A program made the translations under genes and the position numbers. From assembly GCA_965178125.1 (NCBI GenBank), contig OZ237749.1, positions 248,001 through 312,000 of the forward strand: a stretch of DNA of 64,000 nucleotides, in the 5' to 3' direction. Shown one piece after another: positions 1 through 11,234 of this stretch. The DNA comes from Bilabrum cf. latius. Lineage: Eukaryota > Bigyra: Bicosoecida > Bigyra > Bicosoecida. Position 1 is the first letter of the stretch. Each line of letters begins with the position of its first letter. The notes below the pieces were generated by a model, which worked only from the letters and a program-made list of their open reading frames with translations, was not told the origin of the DNA and searched no databases.

Positions 1-1
1 A

Positions 2-946
2 GCGAATGGGGGTGCTGGCCCGGGATACTGGTGGTCCCAAACGATGGAAGACGTTACTTTGAACGTGCCAGTTCCCGAAGGAACGCGAAAAAAGGATGTT
101 TCTGTACAGCTTACATCAAATCGAGTTCTTGTCGCTCTAGAGCATGACAGTGGCAGCCTGAGTGCCAGTGGCGGGGCAGGCGGTAGCGAGGTTGCGCAAG
201 AGCCGCTCATCTTGCTGGAGGGCGACCTCGGGGGGAACGCTGCCGGCGAGGACGGTGATGAAATGCTTTGGGTCCTGGATACCAAAGCTGAAAGCGTGTC
301 TACCGTTGAGATTGGCGGAAGCCAGGTTGCTTTCGAGGCGCTGGCCAAGGAGGCACTGCTGAGAGCGTAGGCTGCGTCTGGTGCTGGCGTCGAAGGGGGC
401 AGCGGAAATGCAAACACCGCTCAGTCGGCAAAGGAAGCTTCAGCAGACGCCCCAATGTAGCTGGCGTCCAGCACATCCATGAGCAAGGTGCTGCAAGTGA
501 CCATCAGCAAGTCAGAGGAGACATGGTGGAATTCCGCCGTTCGGGGTCACCCCGAAATCGATGCGACGCGCGTAGACTCCAGCAAGCACGTATCTGAGTA
601 CGACATTGGGACATAGAGCACCATACGCAGGCTAATGGAGGACTAGGCGCGGAAAGCGAAGGGGCTGCCATCGGTGGAAGAGGAGCAGGCACAACGCGCG
701 CTTCAGAGGGCCATGGAGCTGCCCGGCGGCTCTCCATTCGCTGGCACTGCAAGCAACGCGGCTCGGGAATAGGGTGGAAGTGACAGTGCAGCAGAGCAAG
801 ATGATGAATCTGCGCCGGTACCCTGCTATGGGACTGGGGGCACCGTGTCTGACCCTTTGCCTGCAGGGGATGGGGGCTCCAGATCGGGTGGTGGCCGTGA
901 TGGTGGAGCAGAGGGTGGCGATGCATTGCAAGGGGGTTCATTGTGA
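2..946 (+). CDS. nudC: NudC-family nuclear movement protein (5' partial)
   Basis: This is a NudC-type co-chaperone of dynein and Hsp90 clients, cut at its N-terminus by the window edge. The frame opens in a CS (p23-like) domain, where YWWSQTMEDVTLNVPVPEG matches the family's Y-x-W-x-Q...V pattern. A low-complexity loop follows, then the signature tail WWNSAVRGHPEID and RKAKGLPSVEE, ending in a Gly/Ser-rich extension and TGA at 944-946. Five TAG codons lie in frame (368, 470, 614, 644, 770). The one at 644 falls in D-Q-x-x-K, where NudC proteins carry Gln in DQRQK-GLP. Frame, domain order and conserved motifs persist across all five, so this is one intact gene. The family identity is clear; the Gln reading is an inference from that alignment. 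Confidence 0.9.
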
Positions 947-1444
947 GCAAGTTCTTGGGATTGCCGATGATTGGTGCTACTAGAATCCGATATGATTGGG
1001 TCAGTTCGTGTACGTGGGTCCGCCTATTCAAGCCAAGCTGCTTGGTGGCACCCAGGCACATGACAAGGGGCATGCAGATGGCTGTAATGGCACCTGGGCG
1101 TACCCATGGCTCGCACGAGCAGATAAGGATGTGTCTCGGGCGGTCCGATGGCGATGACGTGCAGGTCTGAACCACCTCGATCACCCTTCACACCGCATGT
1201 CGCCCGCGCGTGCGTGGTGGAAACGCAGTGCAGTCTGTGCATGCGGTCTGAGGTCTGGTTGGTCTGCTAGGGATGTGGGTCCCACTCGTGGGTGTGCACC
1301 ATACGTATCCCGTGTGCACCATACGTATCCCGTGTGCACCATACGGCGATTTTATCTGATTTGTTAAAGTTCCGTGCAATTTGGACACTGCGGAACTTCC
1401 AGTTCAGCCCGAAGTCGGCTGTGCATCAAATCCACTAGCTGCGA
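947..1444. other. Intergenic, with a short tandem repeat
   Basis: I see no supported gene here. Positions 1292-1346 hold almost three copies of a 20-bp unit, gtgtgcaccatacgtatccc. The last 60 bp, next to the SRCR gene start, are less GC-rich and may be its 5' leader or promoter. Confidence 0.5.
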
Positions 1445-4400
1445 ATGAAAGGCGAATTTGCGCTTCATGCGGCTCTTATTGCTTCATTTGCAATTTTGAT
1501 TGTTGATGGTAGCTTGGTATTTCGTACCTCTCTACGGATCGGGCCTGGGCTTATCTATAGCGACATGAACAGTCGCAGGCCCGGAATCCTCTCTGTAGCA
1601 ATAAGAAACGGCACCTGGGGCCCAAACCTGCCGATATGTGGCGACGGATTTACAGAAGCTGATGCTCGGGAGTACTGCGTCGGAGAAGATAACGCCGGCC
1701 TTGCGAGGTTCAAGCTGGTTCCCTCGGTTAATGCTTCACTCAGCCAGACGACCATGTCCTGCGAATCAGGATCCTGCACGAATACCCTGCTGACACAGGG
1801 CTGTACATCTGGTACGATAATTGGGCTGGAATGCACCTAGGTGGATCTCGGAATTCTGAAAGAATCAAACTCGAGCGTGCCACCCCTTGATCGCGCCACG
1901 CCAGCGCGGGAGCAGCCAGCGCGAGCTCGAGGGGTCGCAGCCGTGTACTCTCTCAACAGAAACTCTTGGCGATACCTTTCAGAAGGCACATTACCGAGCG
2001 AAGGCGGCAACCGGACGGCAGACAACATCTGCAGGCTTTTGGGATTTCCAGCTGGCGCCGCGACACACGGCGAGGCGACCGCGACCACGAGCGCCATCGC
2101 GCACAAGGACTACCGGCCATCTGGGTCTGTGACGATCACTGTGACGGAGTACGGCTCCCTTCTAGACTGTGATGACGAATTAAACAGCCTGAACGGGTGC
2201 AAGACCATCCGGGACACCTACATCGCGGACGTCGACCAGGGCGTGAGGATCGAGTGCTCCAGGGTTCGGTTCCGCTTGCTCGGTCCAGAGGGCACGGCGG
2301 CTGAAGGCAGTGCCCTGTCCCACCCGCTAGCCGCGGTAGCGACAGGAGCGTTGCACGCTGATCGGTTCTTGGAGCCGCTGCCGGAGGGCTGCGCAGACGT
2401 CAGCGGTGAGTCTGCTGGCTGGGGCGGCACGAGCGCCACGTCTGGTCCAGTGTGCGACCAGCGCATGGACTAGGTCACGGCTGACCGGATCTGCCGGTGG
2501 ATGAACTTTGACGGAGCTTCTAGCGTAACCACTGGCGTTGATGTGAGTCAGCATGGTGGGGGATCAAGTTTTCCGGTGGGCGCTCCAGCGTGTCCAGCAT
2601 CAGCTGACACCCCAGAAGACTGCGGCATTCAGACGATGAGTGGCACTACAGGAGCAAGCAGGTCTAGCAACTCCACTGGGGCATGCAGCCTGCCTGACGA
2701 TGCAATGGAGGGCGCAGATCTCCCTTCGGGATGCGACAGCACGAGCGGCGTGAACCTGACATGCACGAGGTCGCTTGAAGTCAGGCTGATGCCAGAGGAG
2801 AGCGGCGGGTAGCCGCAGGAGCAGTACTCCAGCTACTATCGCCGGGCGCATTTCGACGGGGTTGCGATGGTTCGCGTCCGCGGTTAGATGCAACACAGGG
2901 TGTGTGCCGCAGCAGTGGATTTGAACGGAGATGACGGCCAGTTGATCGGTGACGCAATCTGTAGGTCCGCCGGATTCTCGCACGGTGCTTGGGCGGGCTC
3001 TGTGCGAGTCAGCCACGGGCCTGCCGTTTACTCTAACGCGGTCCCCTCTGGCATCCGGGTGCGATCATGCGCCAAGAATGCTTCAAGTATGGAGGAGTGC
3101 GACTACAGCCTGCTGCAGCCGTCGACGTCCTGGTGGGAAACGGACGACTCGTGCAGCCGCCGGGGCCTCGTCGCAGTCAGGGTGAGCTGCCAGGATAGGA
3201 GCTTTGCTTTGATGCGGTATCACAAGCAAGCAGCTGGAGAGAGTAAGGTGCTATCACCGCAGGCTGCCAGCAACGGGACTGGCATGGTACTTCCTTACTA
3301 GGGTCTGCTTGCCTGGTCCACCGGCATGGATGATGGGGAAGACAACCCGCTGGTGTGCGAGTCGTACCTTCCCAATGACGACGAGATACGCCTTGCTTGC
3401 CAAGAGCTCGGGTTCTCGGGTGCTCAAGGTACCTTTCAGGTTCGAGACGTGGCAGATTTCAGCTACTAGTATTCCTGGCGAGATTCCGCGGGGATGGGCC
3501 GCCCAGAGAAGCCTCTGTCTTGCCCCACCGACTCCAATGTCAGCAGTCTTGGGGACTGCCTTGATTCTGAGAGCTGTTCCACTGGTGACGCTGTTGCATT
3601 GCAGTGCGCAACTCCTGCGGTAGAGCTGATGGTTGGAAACGAAAGTGTGCTGCAGGCAAGACTGGCAATTGCAGCGGGAGATGCCGGTGGTGGTCACACA
3701 ATCCGTGGGGCCTGGGGTCCAGTCTGCTTTGCCCTTGGATCTGCGCTGGATCAATCGTAGGCAGATGGAATATGCGAAGCGATGGGGCTTTCGAGTCCCG
3801 CTGTGGCTTTTGACAACCCGCAGCAGCTGGATATGGTCCCAACGACGGTGCGCAACTTCACTGCAAAGGCACTGCGCTGCTCGAATGGCACCTGCAGCGC
3901 AGATGGGTACTTCGAGAGTGGGTGGGAGCGAGATCCTGTTGTGGGCTGCTCAGTCGTGCAGATTCAGTGCCAGGAGGGACTCGGAGCGTTCGTGCCCTTT
4001 TCTGGTCCTCCAATAGACGATGATGACGATGATGGGAGCAGCTCTGGCGGTGGCAGCTCTGGCGGTGGCAGCTCTGGCGGTGGCAGCTCTGGCGGTGGCA
4101 GCTCTGGCGGTGGCAGCTCTGGCGGTGGCAGCTCTGGCGGTGGCAGCTCTGGCGGTGGCAGCTCTGGCGGTGGCAGCTCTGGCGGTGGCACTGGCGACGA
4201 TGATGATGGTGGGAGCAGCTCTGGCGGTGGCAGCACTGGCGGTGGCAGCTCTGGCGGTAGCAGCTCTGGCGGTAGCACTGGCGACGATGATGATGGGAGC
4301 AGCTCTGGCGGTGGCAGCTCTGGCGGTAGCAGCTCTGGCGGTAGCACTGGCGACGATGATGATGGGAGCAGCTCTGGCGGTGGCAGCTCTGGCGGTGGCA

Positions 4401-4948
4401 GCTCTGGCGGTAGCAGCTCTGGCGGTAGCACTGGCGACGATGATGATGGGAGCAGCTCTGGCGGTGGCAGTGGTGACGTCAACGACCGTAACACAGCTGA
4501 CGACAACGACAATCCGCAGGATTCAATCGGAGATGATGATCAGGGTGACGATAGTGGTGTTAGTCATGACGACAAGACACCTGGCACTGGAGATGGGAGC
4601 GGCGATGGAATTCAGCCACCAGGGCAGGTCCCAGGGTCTGGTGAGGACGGCGACGATGGTCTCAGTGCAGGTGCTATCGCTGGCATCGCAGTTGGTGCCA
4701 TTGCTGTGGTGGCAATTGTTGGCGGGGCCACTGTGTTCTTCTTGGCAGGCGGTTCGCTTATGCTCTCCGGTGCAGCACCGGCTACAAGCATGGCTCCTAT
4801 GGTTGCGAGCCAAGGCGCTGCGTCGACCTCCAAGCCGACTCTGCTCAATGCGTAGTCAGCTGACGGACAGTTCAAGAGCATCAATCCATTGAAGAGCGCT
4901 GCGCCAGATGCCTCCAGTGCGGAGCACGGAGCTGCCGGGTTCGTGTGA
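1445..4948 (+). CDS. SRCR-repeat type I membrane receptor-like protein
   Basis: A 1167-residue secretory protein. The start is the ATG at 1445, which opens a hydrophobic signal peptide (residues about 7-24). Then come about six divergent scavenger-receptor cysteine-rich modules. The clearest show the W-G-P-x-C ... A-D-x-I-C-x-x-x-G pattern (TSGPVCDQRMD-Q-VTADRICRWMNF near residue 340; GAWGPVCF ... ADGICEAMGL near residue 755). Residues about 858-1010 are a linker of SSGGG repeats broken by DDDD clusters. One transmembrane helix follows (AGAIAGIAVGAIAVVAIVGG, about residues 1076-1100), then a short tail ending in TGA. Seven TAGs are in frame. Such receptors bind particles or ligands at the cell surface, so a role in prey or bacterial recognition is plausible but is inference. 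Confidence 0.8.
4031..4481 (+). repeat. Coding minisatellite (SSGGG and DDDD stalk)
   Basis: A 12-bp unit (agctctggcggtggc and variants) is repeated in tandem and interrupted by gacgatgatgat blocks every 60-100 bp. It encodes a flexible Ser/Gly stalk with acidic beads between the SRCR modules and the membrane helix. Unit number is probably variable between strains. Confidence 0.9.
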
Positions 4949-5414
4949 GAAACTCTTCGCGTCTTGGAGCGGCAGGCTTCCCAGCGGTGCTGTTGTGCCG
5001 GACGCGCCGTTCTTTAGCGAGTGGGAACCATCCGAATGTGAACAACTGATTTAGCACCAAGTTCTTCGTGTTCTGACTGATCGAGTGCTACAAAACGGAA
5101 GTTGATGTGTCTTCTACGAAACTGGTACCCGGTACTCTGGCATGGATACCATCAATCACTTCGATCTGGCTGCCGCATCAGCGTCATTGCCAAAGTATAG
5201 AATAATTCATTGATGTGGGGAACATCGTGAAGACATGGTGGGACGCAAGGCCCGATAAAATTTGCCGAAACATACAGTGCTAGCTTGGCCTACGCCAGCT
5301 CTAGCCATGTCGCCGGCTCAATTGCCCTCCGTTGCATGTCCAGCGCTCGCTCGTGCATTGCTCATGTCACGCGAGTTCCACTAGCGAGCCAAATTTATCG
5401 GACGGAATAAGGGC
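4949..5414. other. Intergenic gap, nothing recognised
   Basis: Both flanking genes end into this gap, since their 3' ends converge here. I see no coherent frame in it, either with or without TAG read as sense. Confidence 0.5.
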
Positions 5415-6197
5415 TTAAAAGCCAAAACCGTCCTCGTCTGAATCATCATCTTCTTCTGATCCTGTGCGTTGCTTTGACCGGCAATCTTGCTTCCAGTCCT
5501 GCTCGGCTTGCACGAGCAGTTTCTCACACTCATCGTGCTTCCCTCTCTGAGCCGCATCTAGAGGTAGCAACAAAGCTCCCTGCATACATCCTTTGATGTT
5601 CAAGCCTCCTGCCAGTACACCGAGACGCAACCGCTTGGCCAGCTCCAGAGGCCTGCCCTCGCTCGCTGCTTGAAACACGAGCTCCGCATCCTTTCGTGCC
5701 TCAGATGCTCGCCTGAATCGAAGTAACTATATGGAGCGAGCAAGCGGGTGCAGGTGTCGTATGGCAGCCAACTCCATTTCATGGGCACACTCGTCGAACA
5801 GAAGCATCACGAACTGCCTAGCAGTCATTGGCTGCGGTTCACAACCCCATGCAATCCGGTTCAAAAGCTCTTGCACCGCATTTTGGAAGCCCGATGGCCT
5901 GTCATCACTTGAACCCATCGCAATGCACTCATCATTCCCATCATCATCTGATGTACCGCCCTGGGATCTTGGGATTCGGCCTGGCTCCAGCTCGAACGCA
6001 GCCAACAAGTCGCTAGCTGCTCTGCCGTCCTCGCTGGGGTAACGTGCTGACTTCTCGTACAAATCAGCCTAGCTGTCAACTAACAGTGCAATTGTTGCCT
6101 CTGGGCTGCCATGCAGCATTGCATGATGCAGCAGGGACCACCCATTCTGCGGGAGAGGCGCAAAGAAAAACGCAATTCTCATGTCATGCGTTCCCAT
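5415..6197 (-). CDS. Ankyrin-like protein, short paralogue of the 11,235-14,225 gene
   Basis: A 260-residue protein ending in TAA. Near its N-terminus one ankyrin-like unit is visible (NGWSLLHHAMLHGSPEATIA, then LLVDSQADLYEKS). The C-terminal 90 residues (VFQAASEGRPLELAKRLRLG...DAAQRG) match the C-terminus of the larger gene at 11,235-14,225 (VFQAASEGRPMELARRLRLG...EAARAGG). The tail is acidic. TAGs at 5727 and 6069 are in frame and the paralogue is aligned across the first, which supports readthrough. The chosen ATG at 6195-6197 follows an in-frame TGA at 6213. It may be a truncated duplicate, but its frame is open. Function is unknown; ankyrin units bind protein partners. Confidence 0.65.
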
Positions 6198-7061
6198 GCG
6201 TGTAGAAGCACCTCAAACGGGTAAAGCTACTTTGAATATGCTTATTGTATTGCTATCGTGGGCTGCTAAATAAAGAGTCGAGGGCAATCGCTCACATTGT
6301 CTCGAAATCTAGGATCTATGCCATGCCGGAGTTTGTCCAAGAACGGGCGTATATTGTTGGCTCTCACGCAATGCGCCAGAGACTCTATCAGTCTATTCTC
6401 CTATGGACAAATAAAGTATGCAACAACACTGAGAACGATTCATGTTGACCAAGCGTACAAGTTTTCTCCGAAAATCTAGCGAAATCAAAAAGTTGGCTGT
6501 GGTATAGCTCACCTTTCGTTCGCACTCGCTATTACTCTACATACCCTCTATCTATGATATATGCCTGCAGTTAATACCTTCTTAGTACTATTACAGGCAA
6601 CAGTACAAGCTATCTGTTGCAGTTGACGCAGTTGCAGTTCGTACGGCGCCGCGGATTTCCCCGTCGTTGGTTCCGCACGTGTGCGCCCAAAGAGTACTCC
6701 CATTGTTTTGCCGAACGGAAGGTCTGGAAACAATAATTAAAGCTGGTCGATGTTGCGAAACTTTGCTTAACTCTCGGATTATTCTACCAAGAGGTCTTGG
6801 CATTCCATGCTAGCTTTTTACATGCTGCTTTCAGGGCTTGGGCTTGCCGCGAGTAGCACAGGACAACACCCTCGGACTCAAATATTTTCAAACCCTGAAG
6901 AATCTGAGTTCTTTTAGAATTCAATTCGACTCGAGACGAGGCAGCGGGCGCTGAAATGGGCTGGGAGGCAGACGCCACAAGCAAGAGCCAGCTAGGACGA
7001 ACCGCAAGTCGAAGATAGTAGCAATATTATCCTCAATTCGAGGTCTTAGCTTCTTCAAATA
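6198..7061. other. Intergenic region, no gene supported
   Basis: The stretch is less GC-rich than the genes around it. A minus-strand frame is open from about 7026 to 6573 if TAG is sense, but it has no ATG and no recognisable domain, so I do not call it. Confidence 0.4.
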
Positions 7062-10000
7062 ATGTCAAATCGTCATCACGCAACTGTAGCTGCAGCTGCA
7101 GAGACGGGCGAATCAGCAGCTGAGCTATAGACTTCCCACCACTTGCATTCGTTCATGCACGATCACGACCACGCCTTGGTTTCGATGCTGCAAGTATCAT
7201 CCGGGATCCAAGATATGGGCAAAGCAAGCGAAGCTGCTGGGGGCACGTCTGAGTTGCGTGCAAGCCAGTATTTCGAGCTTATCGAGGATCCTCTGTTGAA
7301 CCTGCTTGTCCCGATCATTATCAAGATCATCATCTCGCTAGCTAAGCAGCCGATCATGCTGGTCCTATGCCAGCTGCTCAGTATTTTGCTCGCAAACTTG
7401 CTGGCAACGCCCATGGCCGAGGCTATTTTCCCGGGACTGGGCCTGCAGATGCCTGGTGCGGGTGCATCAGCAGAGCTGCAGTCTTCGTTGTCCCCATTAG
7501 CGCGCAACGCCATGGCGGCATTCAGTGCTATGATGACAACGACCACCACCACAACCACCTCGTCTACCACGAAGTCTGTGCCTGCGATGTTGCTTCAGGA
7601 AGACGTGGAAGAGGCTGACAGCAGTGCATGGAACAGGACGGCGTGGAGCTTGTCCGATCACGCCGGCGGTCAACAAGACGAGTACCTGAATGGGCTACAG
7701 TTGGATGCTGCCAGGGTGTGGCAGATGAACCCTGACAAAGGCATCCGTTCCAGCTCGGACTCAGTCGACGTAGAGAAGCAGGGCTCCAAGCCGTTGGATC
7801 GCGTGTCGATCAGGGCGGCCTTCATCCAGGAGGCCGCCGACGTGGTGCGGAAGCAGCGCGACAACCTCAGCGCCAAGCGTGACGCAGCTCGGCAAGCCCG
7901 TCGCTGGACCAACAAGCCTCCGCATCACCGCCGTGTGAGCACCTAGTCGGCACTGCAGGCAGAGGTACAAGCTAGCGGCTCTGTATCAATGGTGGACTCA
8001 CCCGACGGTGCTAGCTCAAGTCGTCTGGCTGGAACTAGCGCAGCCAAGCCGAGCATGGCGCCATCGCTGATGCAGACAGGCAGCCGCGCTAAGCTTGGAG
8101 CTGCTACTGCGATGGAAAGCGCTTATGGCGCGTGTGGGGCGAGGAAGAGTCGGTCTGCTTGCGTGGAGCAGCCCCTGCCCGACGGCTCCATCTGTTCGTG
8201 GTGCGAGGCCGATGTGATCGTCGAGGCCGGGGGCGGCGAAGCTGAGGGCAGCAAAGACCAAGGCAGCAAGGACAAAAATGGGCCGAATCCTGCCGGCAGG
8301 CGTTCGCGTGTGGGACGGTGCGTCATGTGCAGAGGTGCCTGGGGCTCGACGGACTACGATCCCGGGTGGCGACACGCCAAGTGGGCCGGAGCAGTGGCCA
8401 ACAATGAGGCAGTGCCTGCACCTGCACCGTCCCTATTGGAGGTAGGTGCAGATGCGGCTGGTGGGCAGGGGTACTTGAATGAGCAACGGCTTGAAGACTC
8501 GCACGCTGAGCGCGTGTGGCTGCAGGAGCTTCGGCAGTGGGGAGGAGCCAGCACGCAAGCTATGAGCAATGGAAGCGAGACTGATGCAGGCTCTCTGATG
8601 CATGTCACGGCCTACACGCAGATGTCTTCATCAGGGCAAGGGCCCGCAATCCCCGCCGAGCATGCAGCGCTCGCAACCGCCAAGGGTCTCGAGGCTCTGA
8701 AGGCCCCGGACGGCTCAGACAGGCAGCTGTGGCACTGCAGTCCCAGGCCAGTCGGCGATGACGCCTGCATAGTCGGACAGAGGCCACCCCCGCCAGATCC
8801 TCGCCCGGCCCTGGATAAAGCGGCCACGGAGGCTTCGAAAGAATTGGGCAGCACGGACGATCCGGGCCAGAAGGTGCCCCCAGGCTTCATCAGGTCTAAC
8901 GAGTGGGGGCCCATCGACCCCGACCCGCCCTCGGAGCCGTTCATGGCTGAGCCCATCGTGGCGACAAACAGCATATCGCAGCGGGTCTCTGCTGCTGCGA
9001 TCGAGGCAGGTGGGGATCAGATCGTGGGGGCCGTGCTGCAGGCGTCCGCGGCTCGATTTGGGAGGGCACTACGCTCGAGGCTGTCGCGCCGCCTGCTCGA
9101 GTCGGTCACCCCTACGCTGGTGAGCAGCGTGCTGCAGCGAGCCATGCCCTCAATCACGAAGGACGTGCGCGCGCTGTACGCCAAGCAGGCGGCAGCTCGA
9201 CTCACGCGCACCGCCATGGTGGCTGCATCGCCAGCCATTGCTGCAGCGCTCACGAGCTCCCTGGGTCGCTCCCCCGCCCAGGACTACTTTTGTGCGCTGT
9301 GCCAGGAGCATGGGGTGAGGGTGGCAGAGTTTGCAACTGGGTCCCATGGGCACGACAGTGCAACTGGGTCAAAGGACGCAAATGGTGGCGAGAAAGGAGC
9401 AAACAAAGGCGACGAGAAGGGCGACAAACCCTCGAACCAGTTGGGCGCCAGCTTGCCGGGCGTGTTCGTGGATCCAGGCGAGCTGGAAGGCCCTTACTGT
9501 GAAATGTGCTAGCACGCACAGCGGGTGTCTGCCAAGGCAGCCAGGAGGGCCTGGGATGTGGCCTATTCATCTGCAACTGAGCTAGCGAGACAAGCCACCT
9601 ATGGCGGGTCTGGTGGGCAAGGAACTGCGCGCGGTGCTTCGATGGCTGCGGCCTCGAGCAGCTTTGGAGGCCCTTCGGGTCCTTTGAGGCACCCCGATAG
9701 GGCAGGCAGCGATTCGCTAGACGACCTAGAAGGCTCTGCTGCGCAAAGCACGCCTGAAAGTGACGCGCTGTCGTCCTCGTTGGGCGCCTTCATGCACGAG
9801 CCGCGCGCCACTGGACTCAGCCCCGCTGCTGCCGCGCGCGATGCAGCCAGGGCGGCCGTGCTGTCGATGGCACGGGATCGCGGTGTTGCTGCCCTGGCCA
9901 AAGCTGGCGTAGGTGACGGCAAGTCACCTTCGGTGCAGGGGGCGGCTGATGGCGGTGTGTCTACACAGGCAGCACGCGAGGAGCAGCTGGGGTCTCTGGT

Positions 10001-10064
10001 GGATAGCGCGGCCGCTGCCAGCCAAGAAGCTTCGGCTGCCCGGCTCAAATCTAAGGACTAGTGA
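7062..10064 (+). CDS. Unknown 1000-residue Cys-cluster protein
   Basis: I do not recognise this gene. From the ATG at 7062 it runs 1000 residues to TGA at 10062, with TAG directly before the stop. It has a strongly hydrophobic stretch near residues 80-125 (LLNLLVPIIIKIIISLAKQP and onward) that could be a membrane hairpin. A Thr-rich run follows (TTTTTTTTSSTTK). Two cysteine clusters come later: CGARKSRSACVEQ...SICSWCEAD...CVMC near residues 355-430, and YFCALCQEH...GPYCEMC near residues 745-820. They look like zinc- or disulfide-bonded modules. The remainder is Ala/Ser/Gly-rich and helical in character. In-frame TAGs lie at 7128, 7944, 9510 and 10059. The start is uncertain; the frame is open upstream of 7062. 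Confidence 0.65.
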
Positions 10065-11234
10065 TGATTCCATGGTTGCGGGATATGTGCACTTGCTCGC
10101 ATCGGATTGTCTACGAGCCGAGAGATAGGCAAGGGAGGGAAGGCTGAGCGGCATTGTGATCTCAGGAAGGCTGACACGAACGCACTCCTATAGGGAATAG
10201 TCGATGGTTCAATATCTTGGAAGACGAGGTCGCAAAGGGGGAGACACTGCCGTACTTGCTCGAAGGATCGCAGTAGGCTCGCAGCATAGGAAGTGAGGCT
10301 GCCGAGAGAACGCCGTCAAAGCCATTATAGGCAGGTGTATAAGGCGGAGAATGATGTTGACATGGAATACGGGCGGACCCACTTGGCTTCACCCCGAACG
10401 ACTGGTCCTTCACCAGCCCACCTGAAGGCGAAGGTACACACCACTTTCCCAATGCAAGTCGACTGTGCTCGTCGCTGCATGGCTTCCCGTCCCTGTTTCC
10501 CGCCCTCTGCTCTGTGCGCCCCCTGCATCGCCACCTTGGCCCTATTCTTTCAGCTTGCACGTACAGGTCCTACCGACCTGCCGTGTGTCCCGTCTGTCCG
10601 CCTGCCTGTTGGCCTTCTGCGCGCTGCTGGCTATGCAGCCCGCTGCCACTCGCATCTCCCTTGTGGCCGGCACCTGGAGCCCCCTTCCTCCCGTTGTGTT
10701 CTCCCTAATGACACCGCACTATCAACTGTGCCGGTGTCTCCCTCTTGTTCCTCGCCACCTCCTGTCCGTTTGCGCCCGCCTCGTCTTCCGGCTCATCTCT
10801 GCTCCCCGTCGCTTCAATCCTGATGTCCGAGTAAATATACCAGTGCGCAACCCCCTGCGCCGCCAAAGCCGGCAGGCGCCGCGCCAGGGGGCGCAGCTCT
10901 TGCTGGGCCCGCTTCCTGCACCTTTTTCGCTTCCCGTAGCCCTGATAAGTTCCGCATCTTCAGGTTGAATTAAATCGTGCGGCATGCGCTCAGCTTGGAA
11001 ACTCCTTTGGCGATCGCTCGCGCCCAGATCCTAACCGGGGGTCCACCGACCTGCTGCGGGCCACCCCCGGCCTCTTGCGTCGGATTCGGGCCGACAAGCG
11101 CTGCATTCCGCGTGCCCCGTTGCCCAAGCGTCCTGACGGCATAAGAGAGAATATATAAATGTTTGAGTCAAAGCACACACTAGCCGATTACAATGACCAC
11201 CCCGAGGGGATCTCAAGTGAGCTACATCTGCCGG
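10065..11234. other. Intergenic region with repeat fragments
   Basis: I find no supported gene. A piece near 10838-10880 resembles part of the transmembrane-protein gene at 24351 (shared gtgcgcaacccc and gccggcagg). Positions 11142-11205 are an inverted, diverged copy of the repeat at 51,794-51,861 and 52,155-52,231. The region therefore holds debris from dispersed elements. Confidence 0.5.
11142..11205 (-). repeat. Dispersed repeat, copy 1
   Basis: On the minus strand this reads like the repeat at 51,794-51,861 and 52,155-52,231: tggtcattgtaatcggctag, then tgtgtgctttgactcaaaca and an AT-rich end followed by tctctc. It contains a short ATG frame (ESKHT..YNDHP) in the opposite sense. Confidence 0.6.

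Noticed and set aside
3964-4512. Long antisense Pro/Leu-rich frame opposite the SRCR stalk
   Set aside because: It is the mirror of the SSGGG coding repeat; the sense frame has domains on both sides.
1445-4948. Reading each TAG-bounded piece as a separate small gene or the whole as a pseudogene
   Set aside because: All pieces share one frame, only TAG interrupts them, and single domains span the TAGs. A pseudogene would also collect TAA, TGA and frameshifts.
6573-7026. Minus-strand frame open with TAG as Gln
   Set aside because: No ATG in its first 75 codons and no recognisable feature.
10293-10968. Overlapping Pro/Arg/Ser-rich frames in the 10-11 kb gap
   Set aside because: Three frames are open at once because of GC-rich composition; none shows a domain or a TAG pattern like the real genes.
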